Positions 13,079 to 25,993 of a stretch of 64,000 nt of DNA are shown piece by piece. Numbering within the stretch: the first letter of the stretch is position 1; every line of letters begins with the position of its first letter. The translations under genes were made by a program, and so were the position numbers. The notes beneath the pieces were generated by a model. That model had not been told where the DNA came from, ran no database searches, and saw only the letters and a list, made by a program, of their open reading frames with translations. Source of the stretch: Alnus glutinosa (Eukaryota; Streptophyta; Magnoliopsida; Fagales; Betulaceae); contig NC_084897.1 of the NCBI RefSeq assembly GCF_958979055.1, positions 26,140,628 to 26,204,627 on the forward strand, read 5' to 3'.

Positions 13079-14033
13079 TGAAATATATAAGAGATGTATT
13101 TATATCATTTATCTTAATTAAATTATTTAAATTTACTATTTATATATAGAAATTAATAGAATATTGTGATCTAAAAGATATTACCATAGTTAGTAGTTAC
13201 ACATCCTTAATATGGAAGATTCTTTTTCTTGGATTTTCTTTCTTCAATTCCTACTGAAATAGGGATGCCAATAAAATATGGATTCAATTTGCTGTTTTGA
13301 TATCAGCATCGTATCAATTAAACTTTTTTATAGATTCTTTTCCTTCTTTGTTGGGTGGGTTCATATCAATTAAACTCTGAACACCCATCATCTCTCGCAA
13401 GTAACATCTGTTTGGACAGTGGGAATCATTATGAATGTATTATTTTTTAGGAAAACTATATTTACCATACTCTAATTACCATTTGATTTAGAACAAAAAT
13501 TACTATCTTATTTGTAATGTCTTCTCAATGTTTCAATTTTTGTAACGTCCCCTTAATCTATTATTGGGATTGTAATATCCTTATTTTGCACTCAAAACAA
13601 CAAAAATACTATTTTTAGCTTCTTCTTCTTCTTTTAGAAATTTTGTTTTTTGTTTTTTTGAATTTGTTAATCATTTTATAATTTTATTTTTTTAAAAAAA
13701 AATATATATATACAAAGTTTTTTATCATTTTGGATCACGTAAGAGGACACTGCAACGTCAATGGTAAATTGCCAAGTTGGGGTAACATTGCAAATATTAC
13801 AGTAGTTAGAGGGGCATAAATGTAGTTTTTCCCTATTTCTTTTATATTCATCGAGACAAACCAATTTTAGCTCTTAAATTTCATGTAATTTAAATTTAGT
13901 CCCTACTTTTTTTATTTTGACAATTAGGTTCTTAAGATTTCATCCGGTCTCAAACAAATTCATCTGTCAATCTGTCATTTAATTAGTTAATGATATTTCA
14001 CGTCAAATAAATAAATCAATTAATGTCATGTGC
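13079..14033. other. AT-rich intergenic DNA, no gene seen
   Basis: No supported coding sequence. The segment from 13860 on resembles the start of an older foldback repeat that may continue after the insertion at 14034; its other arm could be at about 14218-14385. Confidence 0.4.
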
Positions 14034-14217
14034 AGGGGCGTAGCTAGGTGAAGGTTTGGGGGGTCCATGGCCCCCCCAAGCCCCAAACTTTTCCCAAAAA
14101 AAAATTGAAGTTTTATCCCTAATTTTTTTTATTTTTTTAGTTTTAGCCCCTTCAAATTTCTTTTTTTTTTCAATTTGGCCTCCCCAAAGTCTAAAAGCTG
14201 GGTCTGCTCCTGGAACT
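14034..14217. mobile_element. Possible hAT-like MITE
   Basis: Starts CAGGGGCGTAGCTAGG and ends with an imperfect complement (GCTGGGTCTGCTCCTG). TCATGTG occurs just before the left end and again at 14219-14226, a few bases past the right end, so the exact boundary is unsure. The core holds G and C runs around 14058-14090. The CAGGGG start resembles hAT elements; the class is tentative. Confidence 0.4.
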
Positions 14218-14854
14218 CATGTGATATGCAATTGACAAGTTACTTGCATATTCAACAATAGTCACGTGGCACTAATTGATTAGTTTAGCATGACATATCG
14301 TTAAGGAATTGAACATTAGATTGACATAATGATCTATTCAAAATCACATGAAAACTTAATAACCTAATTATTCTTATAGAGTATTCTTTTAACCTATGCT
14401 AAATTTTGGTTATATATTGATAAAATATACAAACTCTTTATTTATAGGTAAAATTAGGAGCTTTCAATTAGAATTTTACTCTAATTCTTCCTCCCTTCAA
14501 GGAATAGAATTTGATTTTAATTAGAATTCCACTAATATTGTCCTTATTGAAATAAACTACAAAACATATTTAATTTATGTTCAATTAAATCTCACTTAAA
14601 TCAGCATATGGAGTCGCACTTTAAATATTAGAGAATATACTGTTTTGTTTGTTAATTTGTTTTGTATTTTTATTTTATTTTATTTATTTATTTAAAAAAT
14701 TGTTCTAACGTGACATAAAAGATAGAAATTATTTTGAGTGATTTAAATTGTTGTTAATATTTTTATTATGAGATGAGAAGATACAAGACGTAAAACAAAA
14801 AAATTAATAACCAAAAATATATGTCTGAGAATGATTTTCTTTTGGCTATTGTCA

Positions 14855-14963
<109 letters not shown>

Positions 14964-15894
14964 ATTGGATCTCTATGGGGGATGCTACTTTAACTGTGAT
15001 TGAATAGTAAAATGAAGTATGTTTACATGTGGTAGGACGTGGGCACGTGGCAGATAGGTGTGGTCCTTAGGTTAAGGTAATCTCTTAAGGACTCTCCGGT
15101 TCCTTTCCTGCCCTTTGTTTCTTCGCAAGCCATATTTTTATTTTATCATTATCCTACCTACCAATTGATGTGATAATATTTTTTAATTTAATAAAAAAAA
15201 ATAGAGCAGATTGCTTTAACAAAACAATATCATATATATATATATATATATATATATTAAAGAACTTAAATTTATTCCATCCAAACCTGATATATGAACG
15301 GTTTAACGATAGCTTGAGTTAAGCCATGTATTATCTTATTAGAAATTCTACTAATATGATAAATTTGCCAACCAGAAAGATAATTTAACATAGCACGAAT
15401 GTCATCAACTAGTTGTCTAAATCTACTCCGGCCAGTTACGAACATTGAAACTCACTGCTTTAACCACTTGGAGCACATCGTCTTCCAAAATGATATTATA
15501 ATATTATGTAAACCTAAAAACATTGATGTGCTAGTGTTAATCCACATTTAGTTTTTTTTTTTAACAAACGTTTATTTAATGGTAGATTGACGATGTCATG
15601 CCAACATAATAAAATAGTAGTGAGATAAAAGTGTGATTTATAATATTACTCTTAAAAAAAAAAAACAACGAAAACATTAAGATTAAACTTAAATGGGGTT
15701 GTATAGCTACAAAGCTTTCAAGTGTTTTCAAAATAAAGAGGGGCAAATGCTTCCATTTTTTCTTCTTCTTCTTCTTCTTCCTCTAACAGAACAACATCAA
15801 ACACAAAACTGGTCAGGGCAGAAGCTAGTGAATCTTCATCACAGCAACAAATGCTAATGCCATTGCAAAGTGAAAGCATTGGAGATTAAAATAT

Positions 15895-16214
15895 GAAAAA
15901 AAATATATATATTAGCCCCCAAACTACCACAATTTCTTCGGATGGCACCCTGAATTACCAACACTTGCACTCCGACCCTCCAAACTTCTACTTTCTGATT
16001 TTTTGCCCCATCCGTTTATTTATACCGTTAATTCTAACAGAATTTGGCCAAAAACTCAAAAATACCCATTCCTTAACCGTGAGAATTTCAAAGTGTAGAA
16101 GGGGTATTTTCGAAATTCTGTTTGAATTTGGGGGGTCAGAATATAAGCATTGGTAGTTTGGGGAGCCATCGGAAGAAATGGTGGTAGTTTGAGGGGCTAA
16201 TATATATTTTTCCC
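15895..16214. mobile_element. Mutator-like MITE, 320 bp, perfect 9-bp target duplication
   Basis: The terminal inverted repeats run through ATATATATTAGCCCC and CAAACTACCAC on both ends for about 50 bp. It is flanked by the perfect direct repeat TTAAAATAT (15886-15894 and 16215-16223). The chance frames on both strands inside it are by-products of the inverted repeat. Confidence 0.88.
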
Positions 16215-16223
16215 TTAAAATAT

Positions 16224-18388
16224 ATTTGCATGGGGGAAAAGGCATTCTAATGTGATGAAATTAAAATATAAAATGTGAAATAGGAAAAGCAGAAGCCAAG
16301 ATAGACGGTACAACCTTAGAAGTCTACATCCATTGTTGCTAATGTTCAAAGGGATACACCGTCTTTATATTGAATTTTACGATAGTACATGGACACGCCT
16401 ATTTGTAGGCAAGGCCGGTTCGATATATTTTTGAGCATTAAGCAAGAAGTTTAAGTGATGCATTTTATTTAAAATTAATTATTAATTAATTTAAAATTCA
16501 TTTTTTTTTTGCTTTTTATAATGCAAAATTATTTATTAATTTTTTGTATTCGAGTTTTTTAACATTTTCTTTTTATTTTTTTTTTATAGGAACATTTTCT
16601 TTTTAATTAATAATATGGCTAATCCATTTAATATTTCTTGTGACAATATTGATCTTGATAGGATTTTATTAATTTTAATTTTGAAAAACTTCTTTTTACA
16701 GAAGCAATTGTATCAGGTATATATTGTCAATAAAATTCTATAAGCAATATTTGCATTAGGAAAATAATCAATTCTTTTTATATAATTTTTTTTTTTTGGA
16801 CCTCAAGTCTTTTTATATACTTTAATGTGTCAATTAGAACAATTTCTTCTATTTGTAAAATTTCTGTTAAAACTTTTAGTTCTGAAAATAAAAACTTATG
16901 GAATGATTTGAAGGAATTGAATAGTAAGTTATTGAGAAATAATGAAAATAGAGAAGAAGATAGAAATTCAAATTCGAATAAGACTTGAAATAGAGAAATT
17001 GAGATAAAAAATAAAAACTTATAAATAGTAGGATTTTTGATAGGATCTTATAAAGAGTAGGATTTGAAATGGAAACTTGGAGTTTTTCATTTTTTTTTTT
17101 TTTTTTTTTTGCACGTTGGACTTAACTTAAGGCCTTCAATTTTGGTAAAGGCATTCATGACTTTTGAGACTTTCCATATATTCTTAGCATTTTTTAATTT
17201 TAATACATTTCTTAAATTCATTTTTACCATATTTTGGAGCCTTATTAAAGTGTATTTATGGTAATTAAGGCCTTTTTTTTTTTTAAAGAAATATTTTTTA
17301 TTTTAATTAGAGGCCTTAGGCGGCCGCCTAAGGCTCTAGCCGACCTTGTTTGTAGGCTATATAAATGTACAATGCAAATAATGTAAAAGTTCGTTTGATA
17401 CTGAAATTTCACAAATCAAAAATAAGATTTTATTTAAAATTAAACAAAGTGTAGTGTTTGAGAGTGTGCTTTTAAATAATCATGATTTGATTGTTGGTAA
17501 TGGGACAAGTTTTTTTAAAATGATCGATTTTAGAAGCTAAACTTCGATTTTAAAGGCCAAATTATAATTTTATCAAACGCTTAACTGCGTTTTTATTTTT
17601 ATTAAATCTCAAATTTTTAAATTGTTAATTTTAAATTCTATGTTTTGAAACCCTAAATCTAAACTGGTCCTAAATCCTATTATAATAATAAGCCATGATC
17701 GGATTTTTTATTTTTTTTTCTCAATTTTTGGACACCTAAAAATGAAAAAACTGAAAATTAATTATTCTTAGCACAAAAGATGAGGAAACGCAGCCATCCT
17801 AGGCAGGGTTTTGACTGGACAGCGAAGACAACCTTTGCGAAGAAGGGAGACGAGGGAGACGATTATTGGAATGTGTCACATGATAACGCAGTGTGATGGT
17901 CCTACTTCCCTTTTGGATATCATTCTATAATTTTCTCTCCACAATATTTTATCAGAAAAATAGAAAAAAAAATATTTTGAACTACCAGAGTTCCTTAAAT
18001 TTTTAAGCGTGTTAAAGTGATCCATTAAATTATTAAAGTGTTCCAAAAAACTCACTTCTGTAAAAATATTCTTTTAATACCGTTACCACTTGTCATATAT
18101 CTTATTAAAAAATAAAAAACTTAAAAAAACAAAAAACAAAAAATATATATGCGAAGGGGTGGCGCCATTGGCCCAAATGGGTGATTCATAATTTTTATTT
18201 TTATTTTAGTTTTTTTTCAATTTTTTTCCTTCATTTGTAAATTTTAAATTTAAATTTAAATTTTATTTTGTAGTATAATATATGACACGTGGCAAGTTAC
18301 ATTTTTTTGTACATTTTGATAGTTTGATGGTCATTTAGCAAACTCTAAAAATTTATGGGACTATTTTAAAATTGATTATTAGTTAAGG

Positions 18389-18429
<41 letters not shown>

Positions 18430-18584
18430 TAAAATATGTTTCCCATATTTTATTTAGTCTCAATAAAGCTTCACTCATATATCATTATAAATTCTCACTT
18501 AAACTTACCTTCTTAACCTCGCAGAGAATATATGGAAAGGGAGAAAGTGTCGGTACATAGGAAAGAGAGAGAGAGAGAGAGAAA
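16224..18584. other. AT-rich intergenic DNA, no intact gene
   Basis: Mostly AT-rich with homopolymer T runs (17090-17110, 18390-18424). A TE-like stretch lies at about 16410-17350, and a GC-richer patch at 17770-17910 has no recognisable product. The last 100 bases (about 18480-18584, with a GA repeat) sit directly before the aquaporin fragment and may be its old 5' leader. Confidence 0.45.
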
Positions 18585-18694
18585 ATGTCCAAGCGAGTGA
18601 CAGAAGAAGGGCAATTGTCGAGCAGCAGCATGGGAAGGACTACGTAGACCCACCACCAGCTCCTTTGCTGGACATGGGCGAGCTTAGGCTTTGA
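18585..18694 (+). pseudogene. Broken 5' fragment of a PIP2 aquaporin gene
   Basis: The ATG at 18585 opens MSKRVTEEGQ. In another frame from 18629 the DNA reads HGKDYVDPPPAPLLDMGEL, which is the highly conserved N-terminal segment of plant plasma-membrane intrinsic proteins of type PIP2. A net frameshift separates the two parts. The frame then hits TGA at 18692-18694, where the family has the Trp of the L-x-x-W-S-F-Y-R motif. Nothing downstream resembles the six membrane helices. It is therefore a short non-functional relic, perhaps carried by a transposon or left by a deletion. Confidence 0.85.
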
Positions 18695-19802
18695 GTAATT
18701 TAATTTGAGACAGTTTTCTTCTAAATTAGATTAGAGGAAATTCTCATTTCCTTCAACTTAGTCTATTCAACTAACATATAACCTTAAAGCATGTGAAAAA
18801 CATATACCCTACTAAAAATGCACGTAAAAATTGTATATATTTTATGAACACATATAAGTTTAATACACTAGATTAACCCAATTTAGCCTACCCTGGTGTA
18901 TTATCCGACTAGCTGTAATCTATGTTGGCAATGGGGTATTAATATGGTGAAGTAGTGATGATGGGTTGCGGATGGCCTTGTAAAGTTATTCCTCCACTAT
19001 CGTTGGCTGGCTTTTCTTCTTCCTGTATATTCCGAAAGGCAAATGGTTTGTAATCTGTCATCGTACTTGACTCCCTACACTAAACAATCAATCAGCTTCA
19101 TGATAAAGAAACAGAATATTGGGAATCCCATGTAGAAAAGCGAAAGGAAAATGATTTTTTGTTGTTGTTGTGCATGTATCACTCAAAGCGAAAAAGAGAG
19201 AGAACAATGGACAAAGAAACTAAATTGAGAGCCCTACACACAAGTAGGGAACCAAGATTTCTTATTGGGCGGAAATGCCAATAATGGGAGGCTAAAATCT
19301 AATATTGATAGAAGCCCATCAGAATTTTTTTTTGGCTAAAAACTAAAATCATGCTAAAATCCACACCCATCTCCCCTCACCTCATTCCATTGAGTTGACG
19401 TGACGGTGCCCATCAGACCTTTAATCAGTCTTTGTTAAAAAAAAAATTAATAATCAAAAAACCGATAGACACTGTTACGTTAACTCAATAAGATGTCGAT
19501 AGACACTGTTACATCAACCCAATAAGATAGAGTCAGATAAATGTATAATTTTAACATTTCTCATATATAATATATGAGGAGAAATAATACGTGCACTCCT
19601 AAGTCCACTCTCTTGATGTGGGAAAAATCCTATTTTTATCTTCCAATTACCTGATAATGCTGATATAATAATCACAATCAACTATTGCATCAGTTTTTGT
19701 TAGAAGAAAAAAAATTTTAAAGTTAGTTAAGACCGTCATATCAGCATTGTAAAATAATTATAGATTATTACATGGTTTTAAACATTTCTCATAATATATA
19801 TA

Positions 19803-20003
19803 TTCAAAACCGGGGATGCGCCCCCTCCCCCGCCTTCTAGTTCTGTTCCTGCTGACGAGAATGGAACTAACTTCACGACAAGTTTATCATCTGAGGTTGA
19901 TCAAGCTAGCTCGGAAAGAGAACAAGTTGATAATCAAGATAGGCACCAGAATCGAGCCGACAGATCGATTATGGTAGCACTTTGGCTAACAAGCGAACTT
20001 TAG
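19803..20003 (+). pseudogene. Unidentified coding-like fragment
   Basis: The frame is open from at least 19782 to the TAG at 20001-20003. Base composition is clearly higher in GC than the surroundings, and the translation is protein-like: a proline run followed by SSSVPADENGTNFTTSLSSE, then an acidic/polar stretch ending ADRSIMVALWLTSEL. There is no start codon with context and no clear splice acceptor on its left. I do not recognise the family. It may be the last exon of a decayed gene or a captured transposon piece. Confidence 0.35.
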
Positions 20004-20348
20004 CTTACTCTATGAAATTCGGCAAGTTCAGCGAAATAAATAAATAGGTAGGTCAAAATCCAGCATCATTTTTTAAACTTGACAAAGTTCATTTGGGTAA
20101 GAACTTCCCCACAAATTTGCCAAGAAATCATAATTCCCGCAAGCGCACTACAAAGACATGGGCCACATGGATAGGGATCCCTGCAATTGGCTTGGCTGCC
20201 CAAATTGTATGTAATTCAGGCAGCCCCACAGAGAAAGGGCTGCCAAACAAGTCCGATAATTAACAGAAGAAAAGAAAAAAGCCATCCGAACAAGATTGGC
20301 ATTTGTAACGCACGGTTCAGAAATTGCTAGGGATGAAAACAAACCATT

Positions 20349-23152
20349 TTACAAAGGCAAAAGTATGACAGGGCAGGGAATGAACTCAGCCAGCAGGTTT
20401 GCATCTACATGCTTGGAATGAATTGCTTCCATGCTTATAACTACTAAATCCAGATTCAGATCATCAGCAACCTCACCAATGATGGCTGTTGGCTTATTAC
20501 CTTCCCCGAGTCGCTCTAGCAACTTAAATTCCTGGAACCCACCTATCAATTTTATGGAAGTGTTAAGAATAATCAGCCAGTCTGGAAGATGCAGAGGAAA
20601 AGTTAATGAATAATTAATTGAGTAATCCAGAAACCTAATCTTATCAGTAAATAAAGTAAAATGAAGAACTGCATTATAGAGTTGACTTCTAAAAGTCTAA
20701 GTTGGCTAATAACTGATCAGTAAACAGCCCCATTCTAACAGCACTACCAAATGAGACCAAGATGATGCTGCCTAGAGCCCCATTCTTGCTTTATGCACTC
20801 ATATTGCAATTCACTGAATCCCTTTTTTAGCTATGACAGAGTGCCTAATGGTTTCTTCAATGCAGTTATTGAGCAATCATAACAGATTTTGACCATTACA
20901 TAAAGAAATTCCAGTCACAAAATCCTTGGACACAACTTTGTAAGCATGTTTTGAGTGCGTTCACTATATATATTATATGAAAGAGGCCCATACACCTCAT
21001 GTGCTACTCCCTTAATAATATCTCAAAATCAAAATAACCTTCCCAAATTGACAAGAAATGTTCAGAACAAAAACAAACCTTCAGAGAGATGCCAGCGGAT
21101 GCTAGAGAGTTGGGTCTCATGCTTCGGCAACGATTCTTTCTGCATTTCATCAATAACTGCAAAGAACATAAAGTTCTATATTCCTTGTAATCTCGCATTA
21201 AAAAGAGTCTGTGGAAAAGAAAAGAAAAAAAATGCCTCTACAGCTTAGTTTATATGACACCTAAAATGTGAAAAATAGTACAAATAAATGTCAACTGAAC
21301 ATACCCACAACCGTGATGTCAGCCCCATACTTCTTAGCCAAAGCAGCAGTAGTTGCTACAGCCTATGAACAGATTTCAACAAAGAGTGAGCCAAGGGCAA
21401 AGAAAACCATAGGTTTTGGTTGAAGACATTGTGTCTTGACAGAAACCACAATCAATTCTCTGTTTCCACTATCAACAATGTGTGGGACTTTTCTCTAAAA
21501 TTGCAATTCCTATTAGAATTAGATAGGTTTTTTTTTTTTTATTTAAAAAAAAATTATTGGTAAGTAACACACGCATCCAATGGGGCTTGAACCCACGACC
21601 TCACCCTCCGCCTTGCTACAAGAGAGCAAGTACCATCTGAGCTAAAGCTCATTGGTACACAATTCTGTGTGTCCACTATCAACAATGTCTGGCAATTTTC
21701 TGTAAAATTGCCATTCCAAGTAGAATTAGATAGAATTTGAGTCCTTCCCAACATAGGTCCAATGCCCATAGCCATAAAAGGGTCAACAGAAAAACCACCT
21801 TGGTCACCAGTACAATATCCCCACATACAGAACAATTCAAACCATGAGGATGTGCTTATGTGGGCCAACATTCAAAGAGATTGAAAAGAAAAAACACAAA
21901 GGAGGATATGTTGAGATCGCAGGCTCAACTTGTACATCAAAAGCTTGTGTAAACATAAGAGTATCATAGAACAAAGCAAATAGAAACAGGAAATGTAATA
22001 AAGATGACTCCCTAAATCCTCACGAAATAAAATGTTAGCATCAGAAAAGTACCCACAAGTCCAAAGATCACATAGCTCTAGTATCACAGAAGATTGTGTC
22101 GAATTCAGGTTTATCAAAGAAAGGTCACCTGTCTTGTTCCCTCAGATAGAAAAGGATTCCGATCCGTGATTGGAAGAAGCAGATGCTTGAAATTAAAGGC
22201 ATCTTCGGCTAGACTGACTTCAGACTCTTTCTGCTTAGCCTTAGCTGATAACAGTTTACACACAATCAACATTAAGTCACCAATAGATGAGATGAAACTC
22301 ACTGAAATTGCCAAAATCACCAGCAAGAGTACACAAATGACCAAAAACAATATATATAAAAAAGAAAAAAGAAAAAAAGAACACGCGAAATTCTAACAAT
22401 TGAAAGGTTGAAAAGATATAATGACTGGAAATAATTAATGTTCATTCAATGGCTGTCTCATGTTTGTGGATGCTAAAAAAAGCTCTAAACTTTAGAGAAG
22501 ATAATGACTTTATTAGCGACTGCTATATCCGGTTTCACTTGACTTAGACAAAATCACACTCGTAATATTTTTTCTGGAAAATCCAATGAATGCGAACGGG
22601 TCCGGTGTGTACAAAATTGGTACTTCAATGCCAACTTCTACTAATTATGTGATCCCCTTGAAAGTTTTTCGGGGCAAAATGCTCGCAATCATGTACGTAA
22701 ATTAAGCTTTTCAATTTTTATACAATTAATTATATCCTGATTCAATTACTGAAAACTACACTCCATTAGCCGAATATAGATTACTGATACTTAAACTGCA
22801 CGTGTCACAAAATTGAATCTATGATACCCCTAACCCTAATAATTCGTTGATCTACTACATTTTCCTTTATATGTAAAAAGCTAGTAAAGAAATGAGAAAT
22901 TGAGGACTATTGGCAGCACAAAATCTCATGGAAAATGAACAAAAAGAAGTAGAATTTACCTTTGTGTCCGATTCTACGGAACCTGGAGAAGATAGAGGGC
23001 TTACGAGCTTTGGACCGGAGCGAAGACGAAGCAAAGGCTATAGAAAACAGAGACGGAGAAGAAGAATAAGAGGAAAATGACGTAGGCAGAGAAGTTTTGA
23101 GGTGCTTTGAGGGCTCAACTGGAACAGCGAGCAAATAGTGAGCGAAGGCCAT
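20349..23152 (-). CDS. Universal stress protein (USP)-like, plastid-targeted candidate, 5 exons, 212 aa
   Basis: Exons: 22960-23152, 22129-22244, 21305-21362, 21079-21156, 20349-20542; GT-AG introns and phase close exactly. Residues 1 to about 60 are rich in Ser, Ala and Arg and poor in acid (MAFAHYLLAVPVEPSKH...RFRRIGHK), like a chloroplast transit peptide. The rest is one alpha/beta domain of the adenine nucleotide alpha hydrolase-like superfamily: HLLLPITDRNPF, ALAKKYGADITVVVIDEM, GEVADDLNLDLVVISM and the family-typical end CPVILLPL. The GxxGx(9)G(S/T) ATP-binding loop of ATP-binding USPs is missing; that stretch reads SMEAIHSKHVDANLLAE. The protein is therefore probably not a nucleotide binder of the usual type. 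Intron 2 holds a SINE. The biological role is unknown. Confidence 0.85.
21454..21732. repeat. Imperfect ~73-bp direct repeat flanking the SINE
   Basis: The segment 21454-21526 (CAATTCTCTGTTTCCACTAT... to ...AGAATTAGATAG) recurs at 21661-21732 with several mismatches, and the SINE lies exactly between. This is far longer than a SINE target-site duplication (usually up to about 20 bp). Confidence 0.75.
21528..21656 (-). mobile_element. tRNA-derived SINE in intron 2 of the USP-like gene
   Basis: On the minus strand there is a good A box (TAGCTCAGATGGTA, 21631-21644) and B box (GTGGGTTCAAGCCC, 21583-21596), spaced as in tRNA, then a 3' part ending GTGTTACTTACC and an A-rich tail (T run at 21529-21540 on plus). 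It is much better preserved than the copy at 6152-6263. The body is too degenerate and too short at the 3' side to be a functional tRNA. Confidence 0.8.
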
Positions 23153-24544
23153 TGGGCTTTGAGCTTCAAGGTCTCTTGATGGGCGAGGAGGAATATAAAG
23201 GAAAGAAGAGGGTTGAGGTTGGTTCGAGAAAATGCGCAAGAGAACCGAAAAGGAGAAACATAACGGATAATGATTGCATGCGTGCGACGTGTGAACGAGG
23301 GATGCCACCTCTAGTTATGGCGCGTTGGATCGGCATCTTCTGTATCAAGGATCCGGATTTTACCATTTTGCTATTCGAATTATTTTGCAACAGTAAATAT
23401 GAGATAATGCCATAAAATAGACTTGTTCCAGGGGAGGGCGGACTGCTCAAAATCTACTTCGATACCATATTAAATTACTATTTATATAAGTAAATTTAAT
23501 TATTTAATTATGTTTTAACACCATTGATTAGGAAAAGATTTGCGCAATTTTCTTTTACTAATGTAGTAGTACCACGTCGCACTGTCACATTGGCGTGTAA
23601 AGAGAGTACGGAAATGACACGTATAGATATCATAGTCTATTATATTATACACCATGATATTAGATTTATGAAATCTAATCTAGAATATAGAATAGAATAT
23701 TCTTTCAATTTATCAACTCAATATTTGATCTAAGAAAAGGATCTTAGAGATGTTGTACTTTTTTAAGCTGTTGAGCTTATTGAGTTGGATAACGATGTCC
23801 ATGCATGGGAGACACATTCATGGTACGTTCTAGGCCAAGATCTGATATGATCTGATATGCCACTCAAAGTCATGGGTCCAAAAAGGTAAAACAAATTCAC
23901 AACTTAACATAGCCAACCAACTAAAGCCAAATGATCATAGTTGGTTGGCTATGATTCAATCTTAAAGATTTGATTGGTTTAGTTTAGTGGTTAATTTTTA
24001 CTTATCGACATTATCGACCGTTTTCAATATTGGAATTTGATGAACAACAAATCGTTGATTCAATGCTCACTCCTGATTAGAGTATACGTAAGTTATAACG
24101 AGACAAGTGAGAGTTAGTGATTAAGTTTTAGTAACTAGAAAAAATAATTCATATAATAGAGAAAAAAAAATCATATCTAATCTACAGTTTTCATCTGATT
24201 TGATTTTATTATTTGAGTTTATAATTTTAAGAATAAGATCCTAAAATTTTACTCATATTTCAAATAGTACCTAGCCTCTGTTACTTTTTACTGCAAAATT
24301 AATGATTTATCATTTGTCATGTGTGTCTCATTTAACATACTAGAGTCCATGTTAGCATCAATATCAATACTACATCATTCAGTGCCAAATTATCCATAGA
24401 AAAAACAAAAAAACAAGAGATCCAATTCGAGAAACAAAAATAGTCTATTGTAAATAAAATAGTCCACTTCCCCGTAGCCCTTTTCTCTAATCAATTCGAG
24501 AAAAAAAAATAGTCCACGTGTTAATCACACACGTAAAAATGAGT
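23153..24544. other. Promoter side of the USP-like gene, then intergenic DNA
   Basis: The first 200 bases upstream of the USP-like ATG are GC-richer, with a TATA-like TTTATATTCC on the minus strand at about 23190. From 23400 on the DNA is AT-rich and holds no gene. The only structure seen is the perfect hairpin listed separately. Confidence 0.45.
23908..23953. repeat. Perfect 16-bp stem hairpin
   Basis: CATAGCCAACCAACTA (23908-23923) is followed after 14 bases by its exact reverse complement (23938-23953). It is not flanked by target duplications that I can see. Confidence 0.85.
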
Positions 24545-25942
24545 GTTAAAATATAATTTAAATAATTAAATTAACTCATTCTTATAAACTTAAGTTTTTT
24601 ATATAAGTAGTGACTCGTAAATAAATAAATAAATAAAAAAGAGAGAAAAATCGGTGACAACAATTAAGAAAATTGCTAATGAACACTGGTGCTCATTTGG
24701 ATAAGTTTATGTATGCTAAAATCCTTATGAGGACATGCTCTATTTCTGCAATATCTACTCATGAGTCATAACTAAGGAAGGAAACGATGGATTGCCACCC
24801 CATTATTGACAGATTACCGAGCTAACTAGCTCTCCTAGTTTAGATTAATGGAGTACTATATGTGCTAATTAATAATTAACTATCAATTTACCACACTACA
24901 ATTCCTCCTAATCTCCTCTCCACCTGTGATGCTGCTCATCTTGATCATTGAGATCACAAAGGCCTTTCTAAAAGCTTCCGGCGAGTCGGCAAACTTGCGA
25001 ACCAAATGCTTGGTTCTTGGATTATTGAGCAGGGCTTGGTCGGAAGAGAACAGGCCCTCCCCTTGGAGGACCAACTTGTAGTACGTGTTATTGAAGGTTG
25101 TTGAAGAAGGAACCATGGCGGTAACACCATCCTTTCCCATACTGTCTATTCGACAAACACCCTTTAAGCTTGCTGCGAGTGTTGGATGCAATGATGGGTC
25201 GGTGTCTTGCGTGGCACTGAAGTTCTGGATTCTGTTTCGGAAGGAAGAACAGTGGGAAACCCCAATAGTATGCGCTCCTATATATATATATATATATATA
25301 TATTACATGCAGACACTGTCAACTTTTCTTGATGGGAGAAAGTATTAATAATGATATATATATAATGGCAGTTAATTGGGGTATTTATAAAATATATATA
25401 CCTGAAAGAGCGACTAGATCATCCATTGACAAACCTCTTCGGGAGAAGCTTTGTTGCAGTTCAGATATGTTGAAGGTAGGAGCTGGCAAGCCTGACATTG
25501 TAATTGTCTCACTATCCTTTGATGTTCTCCCATCTTTTCTTCCTTTGGGTACATTCCAACTCGGACCTCCAGCCTACAAGTCCAATTCAAGTATTTTCCA
25601 ACATATCAAAAAGTGCAAAATAATTGATTTAAAAAGGTATTCATTCTTATCGGCTTAAGCTAGTTCGAACAGGGAAATGTTGAAGTGTTACAGAAGTACT
25701 CTGTTTCTCATTGGGACAGAGGTCTTGTTGATTACTTACTAGAGAAACGGCATCCCTTGCTGCAAGAGCCACAATATCAGCACAGGAGACAACGCCGGGG
25801 CACGAAGCTTCTAGGTCTTTCTTTGCACTGTCAATGACATCAAATGTATGCAAGGAATTAATATTAGGTGGCCCATCTTTTTCTGCTTTGTTTGTCCCTT
25901 CTGAGTTTAACAACACGGAGGCATCACAGCCCTGAAAGTAAG

Positions 25943-25993
<51 letters not shown>

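Noticed and set aside
21583-21644. Possible tRNA gene (A and B boxes)
   Set aside because: The fold and acceptor stem of a tRNA are missing and an A-rich tail follows; a SINE explains it.
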